Assembly: GCA_051530055.1 (NCBI GenBank)
Contig: CM121341.1
Location: forward strand, 10,726,001 to 10,790,000
Origin: Neoechinorhynchus agilis
Lineage: Eukaryota > Acanthocephala
Length of the DNA: 64,000 bases
Reading direction: 5' to 3'
This document shows positions 11,297 through 21,721 of the stretch, in pieces. The notes below the pieces were generated by a model. The model ran no database searches. It was not told where the DNA came from and saw only the letters and a list, made by a program, of their open reading frames with translations. Made by a program: the position numbers and the translations under genes. Position 1 is the stretch's first letter. Every line of letters starts with the position of its first letter.

Positions 11297-11529
11297 AAAA
11301 ATTAAATTTTATCTCTTTAGAAAAGGCAACTTAACACCCACCGAAAACCGCTCTCTTTCTTAGTTGAAATGATGATTTTCTTTGTGACACCGACCTAAAC
11401 GTGATTCATGACGAACAAACGGGAAAGAAAGATCTCCTGATAGAGTAGATAAAAAATTAAATCTAAAATGCAAATTGCGCTCGAAATCTTAGTCTGTTAA
11501 AAGCATTAATAGAAATTTAGCGTTTCCTC

Positions 11530-11880
11530 GCTAAGAAAGTGTCCTAATTCCGATTTCAAAGCTCATCGACTTTTCCAATTGTGTTTCTTGAATTTAAAGT
11601 GTTTTTATTGAAAGTTCAATAAATTATCTTCTCTAACATTTTCCCCTTAAAAGAATTCCGAATCATTCAACAATTTGACATCGAATAAAGTGTCCTAACT
11701 CCGATTTGAAAGCTTTATTGCTTTTCCGATTGGATCTTTCCCCTGAAAAGAATACCGAATCATTTGACAATTTGACATCGAATAAAGTATCCTAATTCCG
11801 ATTTGAAAGGTTTATTGCTTTTCCGGCTGGATTTATTTAATCTTTAGTTGTCTTTACAAAAAGTTCAATAGTAACCTTCG
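11530..11880. repeat. Local degenerate direct repeats upstream of SDE2
   Basis: GTGTCCTAATTCCGATTT-like blocks occur at about 11538, 11690 and 11786. The last two are exactly 96 bp apart and share the flanking block GAATCATT...CAATTTGACATCG. They sit just before the SDE2 start and could include its promoter or be tandem debris. Confidence 0.6.
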
Positions 11881-11887
11881 GTCGTCC

Positions 11888-11895
11888 TAATTTAG
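11888..11895 (+). promoter_or_regulatory. Acceptor-like site abutting the SDE2 start codon
   Basis: CTAATTTAG ends directly at the ATG of SDE2, leaving no 5'UTR after the AG. This fits trans-splicing of a leader onto the start codon or a 5'UTR intron. Confidence 0.5.
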
Positions 11896-12597
11896 ATGCA
11901 TATTTATTTGTGCAATGGATCCGATGGGAACCAAGTTCGCTTTTCAGTTCCAGAGGATGCCCGAGCTTCGTATTTATTTCATCTTTTGGGGAATGGCGAT
12001 TATCATGTTACCTGCAATGCCCGTGCCGTTGGTCCCATGACTCCGTTGGAGCATAACGGTGTATATCGTTGCTACATAAGACTTCGGGCTGGCAAAGGAG
12101 GATTCGGTTCATTGTTGCGTGCATTTGGGAAGCAAATTCTAATCTCGAATAATAAAGACGCTTGTCGTGATTTGAACGGTCGTCGAATTCGGGATGTTAA
12201 TAATGAGAAGAAGTTGAAAGAGTGGCTTTTAAAGCAATCCAAACAAGAAGAGGAAAAGCCGCTTAAAAACAAAGATCGTGATTCTTTGGATCAAAAGCAT
12301 GTTTTAATGGAACGTTTGTACATGCGACAAAGGTCTTATATTCAAGAGCAAGTCGGTAAAGCTGTCGATGCCGGATTCGAGTTGTGTATCCAAAGAAACA
12401 ACAATAACCGCAAAAATGACCGTGAAATGGAGGTTGGTAGAAAAAGAGCGGAAAATATGCTGCTCGATGATGATGACTTTAGTGATTCGGACTCTGAAGA
12501 AGATGAAGTTATTCGTATTGATCAGGAGTTGTATGATAAAATTATGGCTGAAAATGAATCCGTCGAAGAATACATGAATAAGATGGAATCTGCTTAA
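11896..12597 (+). CDS. SDE2: SDE2-family protein (DNA replication/splicing regulator)
   Basis: An intronless ORF of 233 residues. The N-terminal 70 or so residues form the ubiquitin-like part. It ends in RLRAGKGGFGSLLRAFGKQI (about residues 67-86), then NNKDACRDLNGRRIRDVNNE and a charged coiled region with an acidic tract (DDDDFSDSDSEEDE). KGGFGS...LRA.G and ACRDL.GRR.RDVN are the SDE2 signature. SDE2 is cut after a double glycine before KGGFGS. The freed C-terminal part works in the replication-stress response and in splicing of some introns. Here the residues before the lysine are Ala-Gly, not Gly-Gly. At 233 residues it is about half the human length and lacks the C-terminal SAP-like region. 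It has no introns while DLST nearby has seven. Confidence 0.92.
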   Translation: MHIYLCNGSDGNQVRFSVPEDARASYLFHLLGNGDYHVTCNARAVGPMTPLEHNGVYRCYIRLRAGKGGFGSLLRAFGKQILISNNKDACRDLNGRRIRDVNNEKKLKEWLLKQSKQEEEKPLKNKDRDSLDQKHVLMERLYMRQRSYIQEQVGKAVDAGFELCIQRNNNNRKNDREMEVGRKRAENMLLDDDDFSDSDSEEDEVIRIDQELYDKIMAENESVEEYMNKMESA

Positions 12598-12922
12598 CGA
12601 TTACCAACAGTGCATTTGTGCTTTCAACTATGCAATAGTAGAACCGTTGTTTACGTGCATCTCGGTTTTACTATTAAAAACAATTTTGCCGATTGGATTT
12701 GTTGTGGCTTCCTCAATGTAGGTTTTTTATGCGATGATCACCAACCCCTTCATCTCAAATGATTTTCCCTCCATGTTTTTTTTGCCAGATGAATGTCGTT
12801 CAATCGCGCTTAAAAACGGCCGTATTTATGGAGCAGGTTTAATATTTTTTCGATGTTTTGAAATATTCAAGCGTTCTTATTCTTCGTATGTTACGTTTTT
12901 TGTTGTTGTATAGACGACCCTC
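12598..12922. other. SDE2 3' flank
   Basis: It probably holds the SDE2 3'UTR. No other feature was recognised. Confidence 0.4.
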
Positions 12923-13141
12923 CTAATCAATGTTCCTCGTTCCATAACGGATATCTCCGTAGATCAAAAGAGCGTGAGTCATGTTTGTTTTGTTTAGGCG
13001 AAGATTGTTTGTTGTTTGTATAGGCAACCATTTCCTCTCGTTCAATAAAAGTATGTAAATGGTAGCGATGATCATGACGACAACGATAATTAGAATCCCA
13101 AGAATGAGACATAAGATTCTCGATAGTCTGATTTGTGGCAT
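12923..13141 (-). CDS. Small single-pass membrane protein, 72 residues
   Basis: MPQIRLSRILC begins a protein with one strongly hydrophobic segment (about residues 9-32, rich in I, L and V). A basic, Asn-rich tail (LNERKWLPIQTTNN...) with a possible N-glycosylation site (NMT) follows. The short N-terminus before the segment and the lack of a second segment suggest a type II or signal-anchor topology. It resembles in layout the genes at 14068 and 21722 (basic residues, an LILG/LVLG turn, about 23 hydrophobic residues, an aromatic after it). I do not recognise the family. Confidence 0.4.
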   Translation of the reverse strand: MPQIRLSRILCLILGILIIVVVMIIATIYILLLNERKWLPIQTTNNLRLNKTNMTHALLIYGDIRYGTRNID

Positions 13142-13570
13142 TTGTTTCGATTTCCTCAGTTGTCCCCGTTAAATATTAGTCTGGGCCGATTATGTATTTC
13201 ACAGCACCAGTCTCGCTTGATCTCTATTATGGCCAGCATTTATCATGCCACCTCACATTAATGTATGTGCATTATCGTGATCCAGATGGATCCATTGGAA
13301 TGCGTAGGAGTGCATGACAGGTTCATAGTTGTCCTATTTTTCAAAAGATATTCCTCAAGGATCAGTGCGGTGTGTCTCCGGAAATTCCGCAGTGAAGCTA
13401 CGGTTCAATGCTTTTAGGTAGCTGCGAATTTCAAAAGCGATTTTACGCGTTTCTGTTTTTGAAAACTCAGGATAAAGCCGCCATGATCTACTTTTTGGAG
13501 TTGAAAAAGTCCGAAATATTGTATAAAAAAGGAATTAATCTCTATTTTCTTATTACCAAAGAGAACAACT
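13142..13570. other. Intergenic, nothing recognised
   Basis: It includes the probable 5' flank of the minus-strand membrane protein gene. No repeats or RNA genes seen. Confidence 0.35.
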
Positions 13571-13574
13571 TTTT

Positions 13575-13765
13575 TACAAAAACTAGAAAGCGGTGAATAA
13601 TGGGGGGGTTTTGTACTAAAAAACGTTCTACGGACCTCGTCAGGTTCATCATCAGTCGTCTTTTAATAACTAACAAACTGATAAGGAACCTTACGAGGTT
13701 CGTAGAGCGTCTTTTAATGCAAAAAAACTCATTATTTATCGGGTGGAGACTTCAAAACTCTAAGA
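13575..13765. repeat. Foldback of the GAACCTCG family
   Basis: The left arm (about 13590-13645) and right arm (about 13690-13745) pair imperfectly, sharing CGGTGAATAATG/CATTATTTATCG ends. Each holds a CTGAT-type core followed by GAACCTNACGAGGT (minus 13655 downward; plus 13678 upward). The same GAACCTCG hairpin lies at the centre of 3217-3935 and, as fragments, at about 35,875-35,960 and 42,870-42,985. Confidence 0.75.
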
Positions 13766-14067
13766 AAATCTCACGAAGAATTCTTTGAGCCAAGTTGTAA
13801 AATTGACGATTGACTCACTCAAAGCAACTTTCCAGTCTCATTTCGTAAATACTTATCAAATCATCCAGAAAATCGGAATTTTAGATAAATTGGCTTCAAG
13901 AACAATGCTGCATTCAATTGTCCTCGTTTCATAACCTCCGATTATGTAACGAAAACTGTTCGTTCAAAGCAGGTGACTGTTCCAATTGTCTGTCGCTTCA
14001 ATATTCGCAGAAGATTCTCTTATAAATATATAGGAACATCAGGAATTCTGTGAAATTTCGTACTTAA

Positions 14068-14307
14068 ATGAATCGTTCAGGAGATCTTAGGTGTGGACCA
14101 GGAACAGACTCCGCTAAAAGACTCACTATTATGTGTCTTGTCCTCGGATCAATTCTGCTTCTCATGTTTGTCATTTTATTGTGTGGTAGTCTCTATTTTT
14201 CAATAAAGCAAATGGATAGATATTATTGCTCTATGGACAATCGAAGAATAGGACGAAGTTTTGGACATATAGGTGAATCAAGAAAACGTTCGTTTACTTC
14301 TCTATGA
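14068..14307 (+). CDS. Small single-pass membrane protein, 79 residues
   Basis: It starts MNRSGDLRCGPGTDSAKRLT, followed by one hydrophobic segment (about residues 21-43, ending LLCGSLYF). A basic cytoplasmic-like or lumenal tail rich in R, G and S follows. No signal peptide cut site is obvious, so it is probably an anchored protein with a 20-residue N-terminal domain. The start MNR, the RRL/RTT-plus-ILG lead into the membrane segment and the LYF exit match the ORF at 21722-22012. Both look like members of one lineage-restricted family. Function unknown. Confidence 0.45.
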   Translation: MNRSGDLRCGPGTDSAKRLTIMCLVLGSILLLMFVILLCGSLYFSIKQMDRYYCSMDNRRIGRSFGHIGESRKRSFTSL

Positions 14308-14327
14308 AGAAAATGTTTTTTAATTGA

Positions 14328-14518
14328 ATGATAAACAAAAATCCTTATTTCCAAGCTTTCACCGTCTTATGGAAAAATGAGATGGTGTTTCTGCAAACAA
14401 TGCGGGGTTGACTACTCTAACACACACTTCACATCTCCACGCACCCTTTTGTAGATTCCTGAGCTTAAGCCGTAAGACGGCGAAAGTTCTCGGAAATAAA
14501 GATTTTTGTTTATCATTA
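14328..14518. repeat. Foldback with hammerhead-like core
   Basis: The arms 14328-14375 and 14470-14518 pair over about 47 bases (AATGATAAACAAAAATC at both ends). The plus strand 14459-14485 reads CTGA, six bases, a GCCGT/ACGGC stem with AAG loop, then GAAA. The left arm carries the mirrored ACGGTGAAAG. It lies immediately 3' of the small membrane protein gene and may be part of its 3'UTR. Confidence 0.8.
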
Positions 14519-14519
14519 C

Positions 14520-14870
14520 AACGGATTGATCAATCATGCTGGTGGGAAATCGAGTAGTATTCCACAAAGGCGTAAATAAAAATTGAATCTAGTAAGACTT
14601 TAGTAAACAAACTTTATAATTTCGAAACGTGCATTTTTCTACAGTACTTAGAGTTAACGAAAGCAAATCTGAGATCAAATATGAGTAGTCTTCTTGTTTT
14701 CCTTCAATTTTCTCACTTTTAAAGTCAGATGAAAAACACTTTATGGTAGTTTGATAATTGGTTCGTAAAGTTGGGAGGAACATTGAAACTGAATTGGGTC
14801 TTTTATTGTAAAAATACGCAGTATTTACAATTTCTTTAAAAAAAATTGCCACTTTTAAATCAATAAATGC
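14520..14870. other. Intergenic, nothing recognised
   Basis: AT-rich. A 104-codon minus frame at 14589-14903 overlaps the LINE end and has no recognisable content. Confidence 0.4.
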
Positions 14871-16060
14871 CATGAAATCATTCACAACACTGCGCTGGAT
14901 CACTCAGCTGCTGTCCTGGTGTAACGGTCGAAAGGACGGATACAGCGTTCCCTCGTTGCACAGCAAGACTTATGTTTTCTAGGAGGAATGCTCCTGATCT
15001 CGGATCGCCAGTGATTCGTCTTAGTTTCTTAGACAATTGCCTGATCAAGTCCTGCGCCGCGATACCAAACGACCCGAGTGTCTCGAAGCCAAAGGAAACA
15101 AAATAATGATTTCGACCCAGGTCCCTGTATTTTGTTCTTTTGCGTTCCTCAGTGGCAGTTGCTGCTCCCCCTCCGGTTTAACAGTGGAGATTTTTATGTT
15201 GCTTGCTGCGAACGTGGCGTCCTAGAGAAGGCATTTTCCTTCTCGCCAAGGGAATATTGCGACACCGTCCGGTCTATAGCGGCTATCGAGCCGGCAAAGA
15301 TTGCTCGGCTCTAAGATGTTGGGCGCATTCACATTATTCAGGGCACGACTAAGAATTACGTTACGGTCCCTCCTAGACGGCAGCGATGGGATGTGAACAT
15401 CAGCACCCTAAGTCTCGGGGACACTGGAATCCTTACTGTCTCGTCGGAGAGAAGGGTACCAACAGAAGCGATTGGGATAGGAGCCAAGCACCTGATTCTC
15501 TTGTATAGACCGCCGCCATACCTGCTCACCACTGCCTGCATATCCACACCAAAGATTAAGCGCCTCCACGAAATCTTCATCCAAAGTGTAATTCTCGCTA
15601 AGAACGGATTGAACAACTTTGCGGCTTGCTTCACACGATCCCGAAATAAGCTGGCAGAGAAATATCGGCTGGTTTTCGGATACCCAAACCGCCGGACGAC
15701 ACAGGCAAAGACGCTTGACGTCAGGCATCGTCCGACAGCTGAGTATCTAAAAATTTTCCCGAGAGAGGCTTTCACCGTCCCGCCTAATTTTGCCAGCTTA
15801 TCCCCATGTCTAAAACATAAGGGACCGTATCGAAGGACGAGGATACATCGAAATACTGCCGACCGCCGTTACTGGGATGTTTGGAACGAAGAGCTCGTAA
15901 AATTTCTTCGTTATATTTGGCGAGACTGTCCATTGATGACAAAAGGTGAACGGCTCCTTTAACTTGAAGAAAGGCGTCCAGCCAGCGACCGATTTGAGTT
16001 TCGGCGCTGGTCAGGCTCCTGGGCACACTCCTTACGTAGCTCGCATGCTGTTGAAAAACA
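14871..16060 (-). mobile_element. RLE-type LINE fragment, copy A
   Basis: The minus strand carries pieces of the RT C-terminal/RLE protein. Near 16,026-15,790 lie thumb-region residues (QIGRWLDAFLQVKGAVHLL). Near 15,600 lies VLSENYTLDEDFVEALNLWC. Near 15,470 lies APIPIASVGTLLSDETVRI, and near 15,000-14,920 GAFLLENISLAVQRGNAVSV. Frames change several times and an internal deletion is shared with copies B and D. The 3' end, CATGAAATCATTCAC read on plus at 14,871, is also the end of copies B and D. Not coding today. Confidence 0.85.
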
Positions 16061-17256
16061 CTGAGTAAAATTTTCGTTAACAGAACTTATTCGCTATTTT
16101 ATTTTTGTGGTCAGAGATCCTCCTCTAAACCATTTTAAACTTACCACTAAGTCCAAAAATTTTAGACATATTTCAAAGGCACAATGATTAAAGTTGTATT
16201 CAAAAAATAAACTGAGGATTTAAGGTAATCACATGCGAAAATTAGTGAAAATTAAAAAGAAGTATAGGACAATCTCAGGAAAAATCTTAAACCCAATCAC
16301 AGTTCATGTTTTGATGAAAGATGATCAAATTTAAATTGATAGGTATCAATTGACCACTTAGACCCTTAAAATTGACAACCTGCGATACTTAGAAATCTCC
16401 AAGGCAATAATCATTAATAATTTTCACCCTCGCTTCGCTTGGGGACGGCATTGGTGTCGTCGGTGTTCAAATCGGAAATCTTTGTAATCTCCAATAAGTG
16501 AATTTTTAAATTTGATCGATCAAATGGTTTATTGTCATTCAGATTTGTGGAATTTCCTTGGCACTTTGGTTGCATTGCTCATTGATGGAAACTCCTTAAT
16601 GGTTCTTTTTCTAGTGAATGGAGTTTTTGAAGGTTCGGTTTTTGTATCTAATGTCCGATTCTTAGGTGCAAAAGCATGGAGGTTTGAAGTGAATTCTGAG
16701 TCCTATGTTCGCCTTTTGTAAGAATTCATTGGAAGCCCAATTTCTTCCCCCAAGCCCAATCTTTCATTAATAACCGGAGAACAAGGAAAGACTCCCAATC
16801 GGTCATCTCCTGTACAAAGCTTCCGATCGCGCATTAACACCCCTTCAAATACAAGTCCCATCTCCCTTGCCTTCAACATCCGTCATCCAGACACCTTCAG
16901 CAAAGATAGATGCTGGCAAGTGTGTGGATCGTGAATTTCTTAAATTAATAAAACGTGTTAATCTAAATTAATATAGAAGATAACTTAAAAATGAGATGCC
17001 CTTATCATAATTCAGGATAAAAAATATTTTATTTAATGATTGACGTTGCTATGCTTCCTCCTTCGAAATATCTCAATAATATATTTTCAATCCGCCGGGG
17101 CGAGGTGATTATGATAACAACATCCTCAACTCTATCTCCCCGAAGGACTTTGTTAGAAAATGCACAATTAAACAATTATCATACGACTAAAATACGAGTT
17201 TAATCTACTAAAATAACATGATTTTTATAGCTAAAATCTTGAATGTTTCGTAAATT

Positions 17257-17808
17257 CTAAATTTTTCGATTTACCACACTTTTGAACCGGTCGAACATCA
17301 TTATCATAAACTTAAATCCCATGCGATCCATTTTAGCAAGGCACTCAATGTATGGATCGAAGCACTTGGCTATTTCGAGAACATGTTTATCCGGTAGATG
17401 CTTTGGCGGCTTTCCTATTTTCGTATATTTTTCGTACAGTTTATCCCTTGTTTTTAGAAGCTTAATGATTGTCTCCATCCTGATATCGTTGCAATAACAT
17501 CCTTCGTTTAACTCTATAAGATTAAGAAGGTTTCCAAAAATCCCATTGAAATATCTGAGCACATCATCGCGAACTGGAACGTCCTCTACAGCCGTCGTAT
17601 TTAATATACTTTGAAGATACGAGGACGGATCTGTTGCCGTTGTCGTTGTAGAATTCGTCCCTATGATTTCCTGGTTCGAATGCTTTTTTAAGTATTCCAT
17701 TTTCAGTTCCGTCTTTGAAGTATTTTGTTTTGAGTCTCGGCCACAAGTGACTGAGAATCCATAGAGTAGAAAAGAAAGGAGCACGGTGAAGATAGAATGA
17801 TACATCAA
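17257..17808 (-). CDS. Secreted N-glycosylated protein, 183 residues (duplicate 1)
   Basis: An unspliced ORF starting MMYHSIFTVLLSFLLYGFSV, a clear signal peptide of about 22 residues. The mature part has three N-glycosylation sequons (NTS, NST, NTT) in a Thr-rich stretch, then a helical domain. That domain has four cysteines in two pairs (GCYCND near 103-105; KCFDPYIEC near 149-155) and a basic C-terminus. No transmembrane segment or GPI signal is evident. I do not recognise the family. The helical fold with CxC and Cx(6)C could be a small lipid-binding-like or nematode-type secreted domain, but this is a guess. The protein is identical in the second copy at 24955-25506. Confidence 0.7.
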   Translation of the reverse strand: MMYHSIFTVLLSFLLYGFSVTCGRDSKQNTSKTELKMEYLKKHSNQEIIGTNSTTTTATDPSSYLQSILNTTAVEDVPVRDDVLRYFNGIFGNLLNLIELNEGCYCNDIRMETIIKLLKTRDKLYEKYTKIGKPPKHLPDKHVLEIAKCFDPYIECLAKMDRMGFKFMIMMFDRFKSVVNRKI

Positions 17809-18471
17809 TAAATACCTTAGTATAATACTTCCTAGTACATAATTTGTAGAGGTTATTTAGTTCGAAGATTGTGTACTGGCAACTAAAAAATATATTGACT
17901 ATAAACAAACTTAGTTTCCTATGACAAATATATTGTTGTAAACATCGAATGAACGAAAATACACTATGCATAAACAAAATATGCACCTGATTTGTTTAAC
18001 AAAAATATTCGAATTAGGCACTTTGAGCAGATCCTTTTTTGGTTTAATAAGACGGCGAGTGAAACGTCGAAGAGAAACCTGTGAATATACTGAAAATCGA
18101 CTTGATTGTGTTACAGTAAAAAACGCTTTGGTCACTCATTTGGACTTTGATTTACATGTCGGTTTTTCATTTATTTCGAGTAAGAAATGAAGATCTTTTG
18201 TCCAAATGATCCTTTGTCACGACGGAAACCGAATACAATATAAATAGTTGCGTATTTGTGCAGGCGGTCAACGGAAGGTAAATGTAAGTTCACGGATTGA
18301 TTTTTAGTTATTTTAAATACTTTATTTGATCACATCGGATGATCGCATTCGCGATTGTGTGATGACAATTAAGGATTCAGAAACGGCTAAAATTAAATAA
18401 AACCTTATATAAAAATACTTTGTCTAAAGCATCTAAAACATTGTTAAGATAAAGTTAAATTAAAAATTTAT

Positions 18472-19070
18472 TCACATTTGTCCTCGCATTGGTTGAGTGA
18501 AGTTCCGATAACAGAAGATGCACTCCACAGCGACGTATAAATCCATGAACATAATATGGAATGGTATGATGTAATTCTAAAAAATGAATCAATTTAAAAT
18601 TCATAATTCGTTCAAGGCACGAGATGATGGGATTTTGTATTGATATTTTACGGATGTGACTGGATTGATTAATTGCACCCTAAAGTTTCGGAATAAAAAC
18701 TCTTTACTTCAATTTAGGTCGATAAGATTTGTTAAAGAAAACACTTTTGGAAGATTACCTGTGAAAGGAATATATCAGTTTGTCCGTAGTACGGAATAGG
18801 TATAGGACCGGCTTCCTGGGCACATAGGAAGTCCAAGAATGTTTCAGAATTACCTTGTAAGAGATGTAGTGGCATATGATATGCTCTCGGGGCATTATAC
18901 ATTGAGAAGCCGGTATTGGGAATCTTATTATTCACCGGGAAGGGGTGTGTATTTTGATTTTTTATTTCCTGAAAATTCATGAAGCGAAAATATGGCGAAT
19001 AACCTCCAATCCAAGAAAAAAACGTTTTTGCCCCTGTTAAAGCTACGTGAAGAAATGGTTTGAAGATCTT
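18472..19070 (-). CDS. 3'-terminal exons of an unidentified gene (duplicate 1)
   Basis: Two minus-strand exons join in frame. Exon 19070-18759 has 104 codons, opens after TTAG and closes at CACAG/GTAATC. Exon 18576-18472 has 34 codons plus TGA and follows TTTTTTAG. The protein reads KIFKPFLHVALTGAKTF...HPFPVNNKIPNTGF...GPIPIPYYGQTDIFLSQ, then NYIIPFHIMFMDLYVAVE...TQPMRGQM. Both exons are exact multiples of three with clean GT-AG borders, which is strong support for a real gene. Upstream exons were not resolved; a 43-codon open stretch at about 19,390-19,260 (LPLLKDASMRKTILKK...) may be one. Family not recognised. The second copy carries a stop near the start of the last exon. Confidence 0.55.
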
Positions 19071-19796
19071 CTAATAGGTTCTGAATAAGGAATCGGGAAA
19101 ATCCCGCTTGACACTTGGAGGCTGCTAGGCTAATTAATTGTTCCATGATCCAACAGAGGATGCTTTTAAGCAAATGTTTGGCGTGTTGGTGCATTTTTAG
19201 TGGAGATATGCAAAATTCCTACGACTTTTATTAAGGTTTCTTTAATAGAATCCTTAGAACTTCACGGAGCAGCAAAGCTTGCCATGGCATAAGGCAGGTG
19301 CGGGTGACATTAAAGCCACTGCTTTGTAGGCTTTCTTCAAAATCGTTTTTCGCATGCTAGCATCTTTTAGCAAAGGCAGGGTTGGAAGCGCATCAATTCA
19401 CCCTCATTAAATGGCTAAAATATTGGGGCACTTCGGTTTGATGGGAGCCCGACGCAAGTAGACACCTATACTCACATTTGCATTCTAAAGAATAATAACC
19501 CTAGCGGCTACATCTCTAAGAAAATAGTCATGTTGTAATCGAAAATGGTTAGCTGAAGTTTCGATAAAGTAGCCCAAAGAGATTTTTATTCCTCTACCCA
19601 AGCCACAGATGAATTCCGCGATGTCAAGAGTCGTAGAACATAAAATGCCGTATTGATTAGCCAAATATTTAATCGGTCGTAACTCATATTCGTAAGAGAT
19701 TTCCCTAAAATCATCCTATTTAAGTTCAAACGGAGGATTGAACATGAGGGACGTCACTATTCGTGATAAATCAGTAAACTATCATAATTTTTCAGA

Positions 19797-20935
19797 CATG
19801 AAATCATTCACAACACTGCTCTGGATCACTCAGGTGCTGTCCTGGTGTAACGGTCGAAAGGACGGATACAGCGTTCCCTCGTTGCACAGCAAGACTTATG
19901 TTTTCTAGGAGGAATGCTCCTGATCTCGGATCGCCAGTGATTCGTCTTAGTTTCTTAGACAATTGCTTGATCAAGTCCTGCGCCGCGATACCAAACGACC
20001 CGAGTGCATCAACGCCAAAGGGAACAAAATAATGATTTCGACCCAGGTCCCTGTATTTTGTTCTTTTGCGTTCCTCAGTGGCAGTTGCTGCTCCCCTCCG
20101 GTTTAACAGTGGAGATTTTTATGTTGCTGGCTGCGAACGTGGCGTCCTAGAGAAGGCATTTTCCTTCTCGCCAAGGGAATATTGCGACACCGTCCGGTCT
20201 ATAGCGGCTATCGAGCCGGCAAAGATTGCTCGGCTCTAAGATGTTGGGCGCATTCACATTATTCAGGGCACGACTAAGAATTACGTTACGGTCCCTCCTA
20301 GACGGCAGCGATGGGATGTGAACATCAGCACCCTAAGTTTCGGGGACACTGGAATCCTTACTGTCTCGTCGGAGAGAAGGGTACCAACAGAAGCGATTGG
20401 GATAGGAGCCAAGCACCTGATTCTCTTGTATAGACCGCCGCCATACCTGCTCACTGCCTGCATATCCACACCAAAGATTAAGCGCCTCCACGAAATCTTC
20501 ATCCAAAGTGTAATTCTCGCTAAGAACGGATTGAACAACTTTGCGGCTTGCTTCACACGATCCCGAAATAAGCTGGCAGAGAAATATCGGCTGGTTTTCG
20601 GATACCCAAACCGCCGGACGACACAGGCAAAGACGCTTGACGTCAGGCATCGTCCGACAGCTGAGTATCTAAAAATTTTCCCGAGAGAGGCTTTCACCGT
20701 CCCGCCTAATTTTGCCAGCTTATCCCTATGTCTAAAAAAGGTGCTGTGCGAAGCTTATACAGCAATTTTGAAATAAAGAGGGTGTTCTTGATCAGGAACA
20801 GAGCCTCGTATGAAAATAATTCATCAACTCGTTCTCACAGCACGGAAAATTGCGGTTGAAGATTGGCAATCTCTGATTCAACATTAGAACAAAAAATGCA
20901 ACTTCCTTGAAGGCTCAACCTTTCACGAGTGATCA
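19797..20935 (-). mobile_element. RLE-type LINE fragment, copy B
   Basis: Same family and 3' end as copy A. On the minus strand it begins with ALFLIKNTLFISKLLYKLRT (about 20,805-20,745) and runs through the VGTLLSDETVRI region to GAFLLENISLAVQRGN near 19,880. It matches copy D until 20,736 and then diverges, marking the edge of the segmental duplication. Confidence 0.85.
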
Positions 20936-21149
20936 ATTCTATCTCGGGGCCAGGTACTGAAAACGATAGTTACCCTGGACGCTTCATCTTCCACGTTCAT
21001 CACACAATCTCGCATTTCGCAGATTTCAATTCAATGAAAAATTTTCAACGTTTCAAATCGCGCATCAAAATTTCTTAAAACTTTTTTAAAAGGACTCATT
21101 CAAAGATAGAACTGTCATAAACGCAATATGAGGGAATTTGAATATATAG
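20936..21149. other. Intergenic, nothing recognised
   Basis: Unique sequence between LINE copy B and the 107-bp repeat. Confidence 0.35.
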
Positions 21150-21430
21150 ACCATTCACGCCAGAAGAGAGAGATTAAGTATGGTATTTAGAATATACCGA
21201 ATCGTAGTTCTTTCCTTAAATGTTTGAATTTAAGGAAAAACTCTACAAGGTAGATAAAACAATTCGCTTCAAAAGAGAGAGATTAAGTGTGGTATTTAGA
21301 ATATACCGAATCGTAGTTCTTTCCTTAAATGTTTGAATTTAAGGAAAAACTCTACAAGGTAGATAAAACAATTCGCGTCAAAAGAGAGAGATTAAGTGTG
21401 GTATTTAGAATATACTGAATCGCCGTTCTT
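21150..21430. repeat. 107-bp direct repeat, about 2.5 copies
   Basis: GAGAGAGATTAAGT recurs at about 21166, 21274 and 21381. Units include an internal CCTTAAATG...TTTAAGG hairpin. It lies upstream of the small membrane protein gene at 21722. Confidence 0.85.
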
Positions 21431-21721
21431 TCCTTTGAGAGGATTCGACCTCTTGAAAAAGGAAACACGATAACTCACCAACTTAAGGACGATATTTTAA
21501 ACCCATTCCACAATTCGGCCCTGGTGATCGCACTGTAGATTTATCCCAGAAACGTGTTGTAATGGAAATCAGTATAAATACACTGAAGATAATAAAATTG
21601 CATCTGCCGCTCCTGACAACGGAGATATATCTAAGCTGTGTATATTCAGAACAAACGGAAGGAGATAAAAAGAGAATAAAATTGACGTACGGCACAAAGA
21701 TCGCTTGCTAGTGAATTCACC

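Larger units (their letters stand above)
15545..20736. repeat. Segmental duplication, copy 1
   Basis: This block recurs at 23235-28434 in the same orientation. From about 15,784 onward the offset is constant at 7,698 bp, so there are no net indels over some 4.7 kb. In the central 16.1-19.8 kb I count only about seven to ten substitutions. It carries a secreted-protein gene and the end of an unknown gene. Both edges fall inside RLE-LINE copies (A on the left, B on the right), which suggests recombination between LINE fragments. Confidence 0.95.

Noticed and set aside
15393-15962. 189-codon plus-strand ORF, with similar ones at 20318, 23199 and 28016
   Set aside because: Antisense shadow of the RLE-LINE fragments. 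The minus strand carries the recognisable protein, and all copies open because they are the same repeat.
17564-17986. 140-codon minus ORF overlapping the secreted-protein gene, and its duplicate at 25262
   Set aside because: Different frame of the same strand with no coherent protein features; the 183-codon frame with signal peptide is the better choice.
18928-19194. 88-codon minus ORF starting MHQHAKHLL, and its duplicate
   Set aside because: Overlaps the better-supported spliced exon 19070-18759 in another frame.
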